Shown here: positions 16,659 to 27,775 of the stretch, piece after piece
Position numbering within the stretch: the first letter of the stretch is position 1
Layout of the letters: each line of letters begins with the position of its first letter
Assembly (NCBI RefSeq): GCF_017592475.1
Contig: NZ_JAGFNP010000001.1
Location: 1-64,000, forward strand
Length of the DNA: 64,000 nucleotides
From: Glycomyces niveus
GTDB lineage: Bacteria > Actinomycetota > Actinomycetes > Mycobacteriales > Micromonosporaceae
Direction of reading: 5' to 3'
The notes under the pieces: generated by a model
Database searches by the model: none
What the model saw: only the letters and a program-made list of their open reading frames with translations
What the model was told of the DNA's origin: nothing
Translations under genes and position numbers: made by a program

Positions 16659-17052
16659 CGCGCACCTCCTTGGGAATCGGCGTATCTGAGTACTGGCTCA
16701 CTCCTTGTGGTCATTTCATAACGACTTGAAGTCGTGCAACGGGTATCGGCCGGGATGAGAGTGGGATGAACTCGAACCCGGCACGCTATTCCGCTCAGTT
16801 ACATACTGACAGCTTCGAAAGCATCGCGCTAGGCTTAAACCGCTCCGGGGGCTCACTTTTTCGATCATTCGATGCGTCACACCCGGTGCGTGTGCTAGTT
16901 GCCGCACCCGGCGCCTGAGCTACACTTGCGCATGACCGGCGTACTGTCGGTTTTCTTTTGTGGTCCAACCCAGGTTCAGTGCCCGCCATGAGGGCTGCTC
17001 TTCCTGTGTCAGGCCGAAGATTCGTCTTACACGACAAGGTGAGGAGACCGGC
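16659..17052. other. 394-nt intergenic region with a 15-bp palindrome at 16721-16735
   Basis: This divergent spacer separates the DUF3145 gene from the 116-aa protein gene. ACGACTT-G-AAGTCGT (16721-16735) is a perfect operator-like palindrome about 63 nt upstream of the DUF3145 start. GAGGAG at 17041 is the ribosome site of the next gene. No ORF with normal codon bias and no RNA gene are seen. Confidence 0.5.
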
Positions 17053-17403
17053 GTGGCAGCCAACACTTCCAAGACAGCACGCGCTTCCGTCAAGGCCGGC
17101 CAGAAGGGCGGCTCCGCTGGTGGGCTCAACGTCCTCGGCGAGTTCAAGTACCTGATCCCGCTCAACAACGGGAAGCACGTGTACCTGCGCAGCCTGACCA
17201 CCGGCAAGACCCTGCACCTCGCCACCGGTTCCGAGGCGTTCACCGAGGCCGTCAAGGCCCTCGCCGCCGCCGGCCACGGTGCCAAGATCAAGGCCGAGAT
17301 CGAGGGCCTCGCCGCCAAGCTCCCCGCGGAGCAGGGCTGGGACACCACCCTCAAGACCCTCGAAGAGGCCGGCGCCTTCTCCGCCGAGGCCGTCGCCGCC
17401 TAG
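17053..17403 (+). CDS. Unrecognised 116-aa soluble protein
   Basis: The GTG at 17053 follows GAGGAG with a 6-nt gap. The product begins with a disordered Ala/Ser/Lys/Gly stretch (VAANTSKTARASVKAGQKGG, about 25 residues), then a compact region GEFKYLIPLNNGKHVYLRSLTTGKTLHLATG and two helices (EAVKALAAAGHGAKIKAEIEGLAAKL, EQGWDTTLKTLEEAG). No signal peptide, membrane helix or catalytic motif is evident. The basic tail may contact nucleic acid. It is monocistronic, bounded by a long upstream region and a strong intrinsic terminator, which suggests a well-expressed, separately regulated gene. I do not recognise a family. Confidence 0.8.
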   Translation: MAANTSKTARASVKAGQKGGSAGGLNVLGEFKYLIPLNNGKHVYLRSLTTGKTLHLATGSEAFTEAVKALAAAGHGAKIKAEIEGLAAKLPAEQGWDTTLKTLEEAGAFSAEAVAA

Positions 17404-17423
17404 GTTTCGCACCCGCGACGTTC

Positions 17424-17458
17424 GCGCTCCATGCCCGCCAGGGCGTGGGGCGCTTTTT
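17424..17458 (+). terminator. Intrinsic terminator
   Basis: A GC-rich 13-bp stem with two G-T pairs (17424-17453, loop GCCA) followed by TTTTT (17454-17458), 20 nt after the stop of the 116-aa gene. This is the most canonical rho-independent terminator in the window. Confidence 0.88.
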
Positions 17459-17620
17459 CTCGTCCCCGATCCATGCTCCGAATTGCTCGATCGCTTGTAC
17501 GACAGCGCTCCGATGCGATTGGGGGCGCAAATGGCATCGGCGTTTATCGAAGGCACTCCGAATAAGCCCCCGAAGGGGGCTTGCCTCACCCGATCGGACG
17601 ATCCCCAATGGGGTGGACGT

Positions 17621-19456
17621 TCAGTCGGCGAGATCGGCGGTGCAGACCGGTTCGGACTTCGGCACCTTGTTGATCTCCCACAAGGCGCTCACGAGGAAGC
17701 AGTAGTCCTCGTCGGGGTTGAACCCCGCCGAGGTGTAGGTCGGCTCGGTGGTGCCCACCTCGTCGAGCGCCTCGGCCTTCTCGTCGCCCACCCGCTGGGC
17801 GAACACGATGTACCGCAGCGAATCCGTCGCGCCATCGGGTTCGGTCCAGGTGAGCGTCACCTCGCCGTCGCTCCAGGACGCGATCGTCACGTCCGTCGGT
17901 GCGCCCTTGCCGTCGGTGTTCGCCTGGTCGAGGTCGTCGGCGGTCTTGTCGGGGGTCAGGAGCCACAGCCACACCGTCATGACCGTGCCGAGCAGCACGG
18001 TGATCGCGAGCCCGAGGTACACGTACGACTTGAGGCCGCGCTCGTCCTTCTGGCGCGGCTGGACCTGCTTGGGGGCCTTGTACGCCTTGGTCTTCCGCGG
18101 CTTGGAGCCGTCGCGGCCGATCACCGGCGGCGCGAACACCTGCTCCTGCGGGGCCGCCTGCATCGGCGGCGCCTGCTGTGCGGCCTGCGGGCTCCACGGC
18201 ATCGGCGGCGGCTGCATGCTCACCGGCGCCTGCGGCGGCGCCGAGTACGGCGCGAGACCGCTGTGCAGGGCCTGCTGCTGCGGCGCGCCGGAGAACGGTT
18301 GGGCGCTCATGGGCGCCCCCGAGAACGGCTGGGCGCTCATCGGGGCACCGGAGAACGGCGCGGCCGAGACCGGACCACCCTGCGTCCCATCGAGTTGCGC
18401 GTACCGCGGGTCCACGGCGTGGCCGAGTTCCCCGGCGTACCCGCCGCCGGTGCGGCTTCCGGTGAGGCCGCTGCCGAGCGTGCCGCCGCGTTCGGGCTGC
18501 GGCATGGGCTGCACGGGCGCGAACGGGTCGAGCGGCACCCGCGTGCCGCGCGAGGCGACCTCGGGCCGGTAGACCGTCTCCTCGTTGCTCACGTCGCCGA
18601 TCACGGCGGGCGCGGCGGCCTTGCCGACCCCGCCGCCGTACATGCCGCGCTGCAGCTCCTCGGCGAACGCCTGGCCCGAAGCGGGCCGGCGGGCCGGGTC
18701 CCGGGACAGGCCGCGCACGAGCAGGCTCTCCAGCCACTCGGGCACGTCGTCGCGGGGGAGCTTCGGCGGCGGCGCGTCGGAGGTGACGCGCGCGCGGTGC
18801 GTGTCGGGGTCGGTCCCGCCCTCGGGGTTCGCGAACGGCGCGAACCCGGCGAGGAGGTGCCACATGCTCGACGCGAGGCTGAACAGGTCGCTCGCGGGCG
18901 TCTGGGCCTGGCGCAGCAGCGCCTCAGGAGAGGCGTGGAGCGGCGTGAGCTTGTCGATCGCGGCGGTGGCGGCCAGCGAGGCGCCGCTGCGGGCGATGCC
19001 GAAGTCGGCGAGCGCGGGGCCGTACTGGCCGCGAAGGATGTTCTGGGGCTTGACGTCCCGGTGGAGGATGTCCGCGTTGTGCGCGGCCTGGAGGGCCTGC
19101 CCGATCTTGACGCCCACGTCGATGACGTCTTCGACGGGGAGCGGCCCGCCGGCCTTGAGGATCGCCGAGTACGAGCCGCCTTCGCAGTACTCCATGACGA
19201 TGTACGGCTGCGCGGCCTCGGTGTGGCCGGTGTCGATGATCGAGACGATGTGGGGGTGGTTCGAGACCGCGACGGTGGCCTCGAGCTCTTTTTCGACCGA
19301 GTCCGCGGTGGTCATGTCGTCGTCGACGAGCAGGACCTTGACGGCGACCGTGCGGTCGAGGCGCTCCTGGACGGCCGTGTAGACGAACGCGGTCGAACCG
19401 TGCGCGACCATCGCGAAGTCGCGGTAGCCGGGGATGGCAGGAGTGGGGGAGCTCAA
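17621..19456 (-). CDS. Membrane serine/threonine protein kinase with extracellular FN3-like domain
   Basis: A 611-residue protein. The kinase domain (about residues 8-275) has AVKVLLV, catalytic loop HRDVKPQN near 134 and DFGIA near 152. A long Pro/Gln/Ala linker follows, including three PFSGAP units from a 30-nt tandem repeat (nt 18285-18360). One membrane helix (about 479-500) is followed by an external fibronectin type III-like domain (PTDVTIASWSDGEVTLTWTEP). The activation segment lacks the usual APE and reads LHASPEAL. The start is probably TTG at 19456, inside a long RNA stem. Last gene of the otsA, otsB-GH15, kinase cluster, 101 nt after the otsB-GH15 stop. Its substrate is unknown; a link to osmotic or trehalose control is inference. 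Confidence 0.88.
   Translation of the reverse strand: MSSPTPAIPGYRDFAMVAHGSTAFVYTAVQERLDRTVAVKVLLVDDDMTTADSVEKELEATVAVSNHPHIVSIIDTGHTEAAQPYIVMEYCEGGSYSAILKAGGPLPVEDVIDVGVKIGQALQAAHNADILHRDVKPQNILRGQYGPALADFGIARSGASLAATAAIDKLTPLHASPEALLRQAQTPASDLFSLASSMWHLLAGFAPFANPEGGTDPDTHRARVTSDAPPPKLPRDDVPEWLESLLVRGLSRDPARRPASGQAFAEELQRGMYGGGVGKAAAPAVIGDVSNEETVYRPEVASRGTRVPLDPFAPVQPMPQPERGGTLGSGLTGSRTGGGYAGELGHAVDPRYAQLDGTQGGPVSAAPFSGAPMSAQPFSGAPMSAQPFSGAPQQQALHSGLAPYSAPPQAPVSMQPPPMPWSPQAAQQAPPMQAAPQEQVFAPPVIGRDGSKPRKTKAYKAPKQVQPRQKDERGLKSYVYLGLAITVLLGTVMTVWLWLLTPDKTADDLDQANTDGKGAPTDVTIASWSDGEVTLTWTEPDGATDSLRYIVFAQRVGDEKAEALDEVGTTEPTYTSAGFNPDEDYCFLVSALWEINKVPKSEPVCTADLAD
18285..18360 (-). repeat. 30-nt in-frame tandem repeat in the kinase linker
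   Basis: Two full 30-nt units and partial flanking copies encode PFSGAPMSAQ repeated. Third-position differences between copies show that the repeat is not brand new. Length variation between strains would be expected. Confidence 0.8.
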
Positions 19457-19548
19457 GGCGAGGGCTTCCTGTCAGGATGCAGCAGACTGTGTTCATGCAC
19501 GGCTCGCAAGCTTCGCCGTGTCGTCCTGAACAGAGTAGCCCTCGCCTT
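19455..19548 (-). promoter_or_regulatory. Structured RNA leader over the kinase start codon
   Basis: On the reverse-strand transcript, AAGGCGAGGGCT (19548-19537) pairs perfectly with AGCCCTCGCCTT (19466-19455) across about 70 nt. The inner part adds TCAGGA/TCCTGA and CACGGC/GCCGTG helices, giving a stacked three-helix structure. The 3' arm includes the first bases of the TTG start and flanks the AGGAAG ribosome site, so folding should restrict kinase translation. Termination after otsB is the alternative, but no T-tract follows. Confidence 0.55.
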
Positions 19549-19557
19549 GAGGGTGCC

Positions 19558-22152
19558 TCAGATGCGTCCGCTTTGGCCGTTCAGCAGGTTCGCCACCCGG
19601 ATGAGGCCCAGGTGCGAGTATGCCTGCGGGTGGTTGCCCAGGCCGCGCTCGGCGATCGGGTCCCACTGCTCGGGCAGCAGCCCGGTCGGGCCCGCGCACG
19701 CGAGGATCTGCTCGAACAGCTCCTCGGCGTCGGTGCGGCGACCCACCTGCAGGTACGCTTCGGCGAGCCACGCGGCGCAGATGATGAACCCGCCCTCGGT
19801 GCCCGGCAGGCCGTCGTCGCGGTGGTAGCGGTAGACCGTCGGGCCCGAGCGCAGCCCGGCCTCGATCCTGAGCACGGTCTTGAGATAGCGCGGGTCGTCC
19901 GGCGGGAGCAGCCCGGAGAGGCCGATCCACAGCGACGCGGCGTCGAGGTCGTCGTGGCCGTACGCGGCCGTGTAGGCCCCGGCCTCGTCGTTCCAGCCCA
20001 GTTCCAGCACGTTCTTGGCGATCTGGTCGCGCAGCTCGTGCCAGTCGGGGCCGTACTCCATGCCGAAGTGCTCGGCGACCTTGAGCGCGCGGTCCACGGT
20101 CACCCAGCACATGACCTTCGAGTACACGTGGTGCCGCGGGGCCTGGCGGGCCTCCCAGATGCCGTGGTCGGGCTCGTGCCAGCGCTTGGCGACGGCCTCG
20201 ACCATGCTGCCGAGGACCTGCTGCTCGAAGTCCGAGAGGTGCCCGCGGCGCTGCGCGACCGCCTCGACGAGCATCGCCACCGGGCCGAACACGTCCAGCT
20301 GGACCTGGTTCGACGCGGCGTTGTTGATGCGCACCGGCCGCGCCCCGGCGTACCCGGGGAGCGTGTCGATGATCGCCTCGGGGCTCGGTGCCATGCCCTC
20401 GATGTCGTACAGCGGGGCCAGCCGCTCGGGGTGGCCCGCGGTGCGCTCGAGGATGCCCGCGACCCACGCGAAGTACGACTCGGCCTCCTGCAGGGAGCCG
20501 AGGTCGACCAGCGCGTTCGCGGTCATCGCGGCGTCGCGGATCCAGCAGAACCGGTAGTCCCAGTTGCGCACGCCGCCGAGCTCCTCGGGCAGCGAGGTGG
20601 TCCCGGCCGCGAGGATCGCGCCCGTGGGCTGGTAGCAGAGGGCCTTGAGCGCCAGCGCCGAGCGGGAGACCATCTCGGTCTCGACGCGCGGGAGCTTGAG
20701 CGAGTCCGACCAGTTGCGCCAGCCGGCCTCGGTGGTGCGGCGGCGGACGTTGACGGCGGGCTTCCACTCGTCGAGGTTCGCCGATCCGGCGCGCATCTCG
20801 AGCACCAGGGACCCGCCGATCGCGGCGAGGTCGACAACCGCGACGGCCAGCGAGTGCTGCCCGTCGTACTCGATGTGCCACTCCACGCCCGGCGAGCGCA
20901 GGCTGATCGGTTCGCGGCCGCCCAGGACGTGCAGGCCGTCGCCGCCGACGGGCTGGAGCTGCACGGGCAGCTGCCCGAACTCCGGCCGCGGCGCGAAGGT
21001 GATCTTGACGGGGACCTCGCCGCTGATCTCGCGCACGAGCACGGTGGCGTTGAGGTCGCCGCGGCGCCGCGGCGTCGAGTCGAGCCAGTCGGTGACCGAC
21101 AGGCCCGGCCAGCGGGTCTCGACGGTCATGGTGCCGGAGACGTAGCGCTGCCCGAGCGGGATGCCGGCGTTGACGGGCTGGACGGTGAAGTGCCCGGCGT
21201 GCTCGCCGCCGAGCAGGTCGGCGAAGACCGAGCCGGAGTCCGGCCGCGGGTGGCACATCCAGGTGACGCGCCCGTCAGGGGTGAGGAGCGCGTGGTTGGC
21301 GCCGTCGGCGAGCATCGTGTGCCGCTCGATGAGCTGCGCCTGCTCGCCCTGGAGCCAGGCCCGGCGGGTGTCGACGAGGCGCGCGAGGAGCTTCGCGACG
21401 TCGGTGGGGTCGCCGATGCGGAACGCGGCGCGGCTGGGCCCGGGGCCGACGCGGACGCCGACGTCCGGGCCGTGCAGGTGCGCAAACGCATTCTCGTCGG
21501 TGACGTCGTCGCCCAGGAAGAGGACCGCGGAGGCCCCCAGCTGGTGGCGCAGCTTGTCGAGCGCGTCGCCCTTGTGGGTGGTGACCACGGACAGGTCGAT
21601 GACGGCCTTGCCCTCGGTGGTGTGCACGCCATCCCATGTGGACGGACCCTCGCGGACGTCCTCGACCGCGCGCATCGCATCCGCTTCGGACGCTTCGCGG
21701 ACGTGCAGCGCGCACCCGGCCGGCTTCGGCTCGACCCGGGCGCCCTCGTAGCGTTCGGCGATCGCCGACAGCTCGGCCACGAGCTTGTCGCGCAACCGCT
21801 GGTCCTCGCTGGAGAGCGCCCGGGTGAAGCCGATGTCGAACTCGGATCCGTGGGATCCGACCAGGTGGATCTCGGACGGTAGGCGGGAGAGCGCCGCCAG
21901 GTCCCGCAGCGCCCGGCCGGAGATGACCGCGACCTTCGTCTGCGGCAGGTTCGCCAGCGTCCGCAGGGCCGAGACCGACTCGGGAATCGGCATGGCCTGC
22001 GAAGGATCGGTGACGATCGGCGCGAGCGTGCCGTCGTAGTCGCACGCGATCAGCAGCTGCGGAACACGGGCGAGCAGAGTGAGGGCCGAGCGCAGCTCCT
22101 CAGAGGAGCTGAAGTCCTCCGGCGCGGGGCCCTCAGGGCGTGGTGCGGTCAT
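19558..22152 (-). CDS. Fusion of trehalose-6-phosphate phosphatase and GH15 glycoside hydrolase
   Basis: An 864-residue protein. Residues 1-about 260 are a HAD-type OtsB: DYDGTLAPI (motif I), VISGRAL (motif II), HGSEFDI and GDDVTDENAF (motif IV). Residues about 275-864 are a GH15 protein: GVRNWDYRFCWIRDAAMTANAL, a first acidic residue in PGTEGGFII and a second in TGLLPEQWDP. GH15 includes glucoamylases and actinobacterial trehalases. The N-terminal half makes trehalose from trehalose-6-phosphate, and the C-terminal half may hydrolyse trehalose or another alpha-glucoside. The ATG at 22152 follows GGAGAG; a GTG at 22173 is the longer alternative. It is 65 nt downstream of otsA. No signal peptide, so cytoplasmic. 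Confidence 0.9.
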   Translation of the reverse strand: MTAPRPEGPAPEDFSSSEELRSALTLLARVPQLLIACDYDGTLAPIVTDPSQAMPIPESVSALRTLANLPQTKVAVISGRALRDLAALSRLPSEIHLVGSHGSEFDIGFTRALSSEDQRLRDKLVAELSAIAERYEGARVEPKPAGCALHVREASEADAMRAVEDVREGPSTWDGVHTTEGKAVIDLSVVTTHKGDALDKLRHQLGASAVLFLGDDVTDENAFAHLHGPDVGVRVGPGPSRAAFRIGDPTDVAKLLARLVDTRRAWLQGEQAQLIERHTMLADGANHALLTPDGRVTWMCHPRPDSGSVFADLLGGEHAGHFTVQPVNAGIPLGQRYVSGTMTVETRWPGLSVTDWLDSTPRRRGDLNATVLVREISGEVPVKITFAPRPEFGQLPVQLQPVGGDGLHVLGGREPISLRSPGVEWHIEYDGQHSLAVAVVDLAAIGGSLVLEMRAGSANLDEWKPAVNVRRRTTEAGWRNWSDSLKLPRVETEMVSRSALALKALCYQPTGAILAAGTTSLPEELGGVRNWDYRFCWIRDAAMTANALVDLGSLQEAESYFAWVAGILERTAGHPERLAPLYDIEGMAPSPEAIIDTLPGYAGARPVRINNAASNQVQLDVFGPVAMLVEAVAQRRGHLSDFEQQVLGSMVEAVAKRWHEPDHGIWEARQAPRHHVYSKVMCWVTVDRALKVAEHFGMEYGPDWHELRDQIAKNVLELGWNDEAGAYTAAYGHDDLDAASLWIGLSGLLPPDDPRYLKTVLRIEAGLRSGPTVYRYHRDDGLPGTEGGFIICAAWLAEAYLQVGRRTDAEELFEQILACAGPTGLLPEQWDPIAERGLGNHPQAYSHLGLIRVANLLNGQSGRI

Positions 22153-22217
22153 CGTGGCGTATCTCTCCAACACCGTCGTTGCGGAAATGTCTGTGCCTGC
22201 CGCCCGACCGCCGGGTA

Positions 22218-23648
<1,431 letters not shown>

Positions 23649-23752
23649 TTCGGTTTTCCTCCTTTTGACAAGCCTACCGGGACCGGTGAGCGAGCGGCGG
23701 CGGTGACGCAGACGGTCCCGCGACGGCCCGATTGGCGGTTACCCGCGCGGAC

Positions 23753-23781
23753 TTGACATCATTGACACCGGTCAGTTCAGT
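23753..23781 (+). promoter_or_regulatory. Candidate ettA promoter
   Basis: A consensus TTGACA (23753-23758) with a weak TTCAGT 17 nt later. A second TTGACA follows after 3 nt (23762-23767), so the motif may also be a directly repeated binding site in the otsA/ettA divergent spacer. Confidence 0.4.
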
Positions 23782-23809
23782 CCAGCTCGTCGCATAGCGA
23801 AGGATCAGC

Positions 23810-25489
<1,680 letters not shown>

Positions 25490-25491
25490 CC

Positions 25492-25893
25492 GTGGCGCGC
25501 TTCAAGACCGATGTCGCCCTGCGCTGGTCGGACATGGACGCCTTCGGGCACGTGAACAACAACCAGTTCATGGTGCTGCTCGAAGAGGCCCGGGTCGCGA
25601 TGATGTTCTCCGCCGCGGCCGAGTCCGGCATCCCCGGCTTCCGCGAGGGCGTCGTCGTGGCCCGCCACGAGGTGGACTTCCTGCTGCCCGTGGTCGTGCC
25701 CGCCGAGGCCCGCGTCGAGCTGTGGGTCGAGCGGATCGGGAACTCCTCGTTCTCGTTCGCCTACGAGCTCATGGCGAACGACAAGCTCGCGCTGCGCGCC
25801 AAGACCGTGATGGTGCCGTTCGACACCGCCAGCCAGCGGCCCCGGCGCCTCACCGCCGAGGAGCGCGTCTACCTCGAGCAGTGGACCGACTGA
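25492..25893 (+). CDS. Acyl-CoA thioesterase, hotdog fold (4HBT/FadM-like)
   Basis: A 133-residue protein with the hotdog signature RWSDMDAFGHVNNNQF at residues 10-25, where the Asp and Asn residues form the acyl-thioester active site, and the strand-rich VARHEVDFLLPVV and VELWVERIGNSSFSFAYEL. Family members hydrolyse medium or long acyl-CoA, or 4-hydroxybenzoyl-CoA-like thioesters. GTG at 25492, 2 nt after the ettA stop, so probably translated from the same mRNA. The same gene follows ettA closely in other actinobacteria, as far as I recall. Substrate not inferable. Confidence 0.92.
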   Translation: MARFKTDVALRWSDMDAFGHVNNNQFMVLLEEARVAMMFSAAAESGIPGFREGVVVARHEVDFLLPVVVPAEARVELWVERIGNSSFSFAYELMANDKLALRAKTVMVPFDTASQRPRRLTAEERVYLEQWTD

Positions 25894-25914
25894 AGCTGCG
25901 GTGACCGACCTCCG

Positions 25915-26499
25915 ATGACCGATCCGACCACCGCCGGGGACGACGCGGCCTTCGCTTCCCGCGCCGCCAGGCTCGACCCCGACACCCTCGTGCTCGCGCA
26001 GGGCGGCCGCCTCTGGGCCGCCCTGCCCTTCGGGGTCCTCGCCGTCCGCGAGGCCTCGGGCTCCGCGCTCGCCGACGGCGACAGCGCCTTGCCCGACGGC
26101 GTCTACCGCGCCGGCGACCTCGCGGCAGGCACGGCCGCGCCCCGACTCGCGGCCGAATGGCGCGGGCGGCTCCCAAAGCAGCCGTGGACGACCGTCGAGA
26201 CCGTCCCGGCCGCCGACATCGCCGAGATCGACCGCAAGGCCGCCCAGGCCCTGCGGGAGCGGCGCGGCCAAGGAGTGGGCGACCGGCGCCTGCGCGACGC
26301 CATGCTCGACCACGTCACCCTCCGCGTCGAACACGACGGCCGGATCTACCCGGTCGAATTCCGGCTCGTGGCAGGGCTGTGCCGCATGGGCTTCCTCGGC
26401 GAGGATCCGGTGCGGGTCCTCAAGGCGGGACGGCGCATCGGCCTCGCCGGGACCTACGGCACCGTCTGGGACCGCGACCGCGGTCTGCCGATGTTGTGA
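25915..26499 (+). CDS. Conserved hypothetical protein, 194 aa
   Basis: ATG at 25915, 21 nt after the thioesterase stop, so likely the third gene of the ettA operon. The product is acidic and soluble: an Ala/Asp-rich N-terminus, RLWAALPFGVLAVREASG, a central WTTVETVPAADIAEIDRKAAQAL helix, and a more conserved-looking C-terminus with DHVTLRVEHDGRIYPVEFRLVAGLCRMGFLGED and GTYGTVWDRDRGLPML. No catalytic motif, signal peptide or membrane helix is recognised. I cannot name a family. Codon bias is normal for this genome, supporting a real gene. Confidence 0.75.
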   Translation: MTDPTTAGDDAAFASRAARLDPDTLVLAQGGRLWAALPFGVLAVREASGSALADGDSALPDGVYRAGDLAAGTAAPRLAAEWRGRLPKQPWTTVETVPAADIAEIDRKAAQALRERRGQGVGDRRLRDAMLDHVTLRVEHDGRIYPVEFRLVAGLCRMGFLGEDPVRVLKAGRRIGLAGTYGTVWDRDRGLPML

Positions 26500-26839
26500 C
26501 CGATTCAGAACACTGAGTGACCGTCACACGATCGGTGACGGATACCCGACGTCCGGAGGATGGGACGTCCCTTCCTGTTCTGATACATATGAAACCGGTG
26601 ACAGTACCCCGTTCGCGCCTGCGAACAAACGCGCGACGGTTCATACTTTCGGTCAGGATTGGTTGACGGTTGTGCCATGTCAGTGGCGAGCCCTAGTCTG
26701 CTCACTGCAACACGACGTAACTTGGCTATGCCCCGCGAAGCACGACCAATCGCACCAATGGTTCAGCCCAGCATGAATGCCAACGTATTACCCAACACTG
26801 CCAGTGATTCGCATTTTGGGTGGGAAGGCGGACAACACC
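26500..26839 (+). other. 340-nt intergenic region with tandem stem-loops at 26521-26541 and 26548-26569
   Basis: CCGTCAC/GTGACGG (7-nt loop) and GACGTCC/GGACGTC (8-nt loop) stand in tandem shortly after the 194-aa gene and could end the ettA transcript. The remainder is lower in GC than the neighbouring genes and presumably holds the promoter of the YbjN gene. No convincing -35/-10 pair or ORF could be assigned. Confidence 0.5.
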
Positions 26840-27637
26840 ATGGCATGGTGGCGCAGCAGAAAACGCGACGCACAGCAAGAGTCGACCGCCGAGGCGGTCG
26901 CCGAAGCCGACAGCGAGCTCGGCGGAGCCGCCGAGCGCGCCCAAGCGCGCGGCAGCCAGCCGAGCGCGGTCCCGAACCCCCGCGCCGAGCGGCACGAGGA
27001 CCCCGAGGTCGACACTGAAGCGCTCGAGATCGACCTCGAGTTCGCCTCCCGCGAGCTGCGTCACGAGCTCACCGCGGAGCAGCTCCTGCTCGGCCCCGAG
27101 CGCGAGCAGATCTCCGAGGTCGACCGCTGGCACCTCATCAAGCGGGACCTCGAGGAGATCGACCCGGAGTTCATCAGCGACCTGGAACAGATCGCGGCCG
27201 ACGCGGTCGCCCAGGAGACCGACGAGGCCGCGCCGCTCGACTCGGACCGCATCATCGCGGCCCTGAAGAACCTCGACATTCGCTACCTCGTCGACGAGAA
27301 CGGCGGCATCGTGGCCCTCTGGGAGCGCCACATCGTCCAGGTCCGCGCCGAGGGCCCTGACGCCGACATCCTGGTGCTGCGCGCCCGCGCCTACCAGACC
27401 GTCCCCCGCGAGTGGGCCGAGCGCGGCTACGCGGCCATGAACGAGTGGAACCGCACCCGCAGGTTCCTCAAGGCCTACCTCGGCGAGCCGACCGACTCGG
27501 GCGCGCTCCCGGTCTTCGGCGAGATCCAGGTCCCCGTCCGCCCCGGCATCACCACCGCCCTGCTCGAAGAGCTCATCGACTGCGGCACCGCGATCTCGGG
27601 CACGTTCGTGGAGTGGCTCGAGGGCGAACTGCTCTGA
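26840..27637 (+). CDS. YbjN-domain protein
   Basis: A 265-residue soluble protein. The basic start (MAWWRSRKRDAQQ) and acidic disordered region to about residue 75 precede a helical segment and a YbjN domain at about 135-260: IIAALKNLDIRYLVDENGGIVALWERHIVQV, DILVLRARAYQTVP, MNEWNRTRRFLKAYLG, and GITTALLEELIDCGTAISGTFVEWLE. YbjN domains have the type III secretion chaperone-like fold and act as protein-interaction modules. Two YbjN-type genes are often paired in actinobacteria, but only one is here. The ATG at 26840 lies 11 nt after GGAAGG. A strong terminator follows. Confidence 0.85.
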   Translation: MAWWRSRKRDAQQESTAEAVAEADSELGGAAERAQARGSQPSAVPNPRAERHEDPEVDTEALEIDLEFASRELRHELTAEQLLLGPEREQISEVDRWHLIKRDLEEIDPEFISDLEQIAADAVAQETDEAAPLDSDRIIAALKNLDIRYLVDENGGIVALWERHIVQVRAEGPDADILVLRARAYQTVPREWAERGYAAMNEWNRTRRFLKAYLGEPTDSGALPVFGEIQVPVRPGITTALLEELIDCGTAISGTFVEWLEGELL

Positions 27638-27663
27638 ACCCTGCCGGTCTGACCGTCGCGTCC

Positions 27664-27704
27664 GCCGCCCCGGGCTCCGAAAGGAGCCCGGGGCGGCGCT
27701 TTTG
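27664..27704 (+). terminator. Intrinsic terminator of the YbjN gene
   Basis: A perfect 15-bp stem (arms starting GCCGCCCCGGGCTCC) with a GAAA tetraloop at 27664-27697, followed by GCTTTTG. The stem is exceptionally stable. Confidence 0.88.
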
Positions 27705-27775
27705 CGCAGGTGCGAACGGCTTTCGACCGGTACGATCATGAGGAACCCCCACCTCCAAATTGGATAGGAGACCCC

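Noticed and set aside
16760..16790. tRNA T-arm-like TTCGAGT on the reverse strand
   Set aside because: The flanking 5-bp stem does not pair, and no acceptor, D or anticodon arms can be built around it.
18285..18360. 30-nt direct repeats as a possible CRISPR remnant
   Set aside because: The units are contiguous, in frame and encode a kinase linker. No spacers or cas genes are present.
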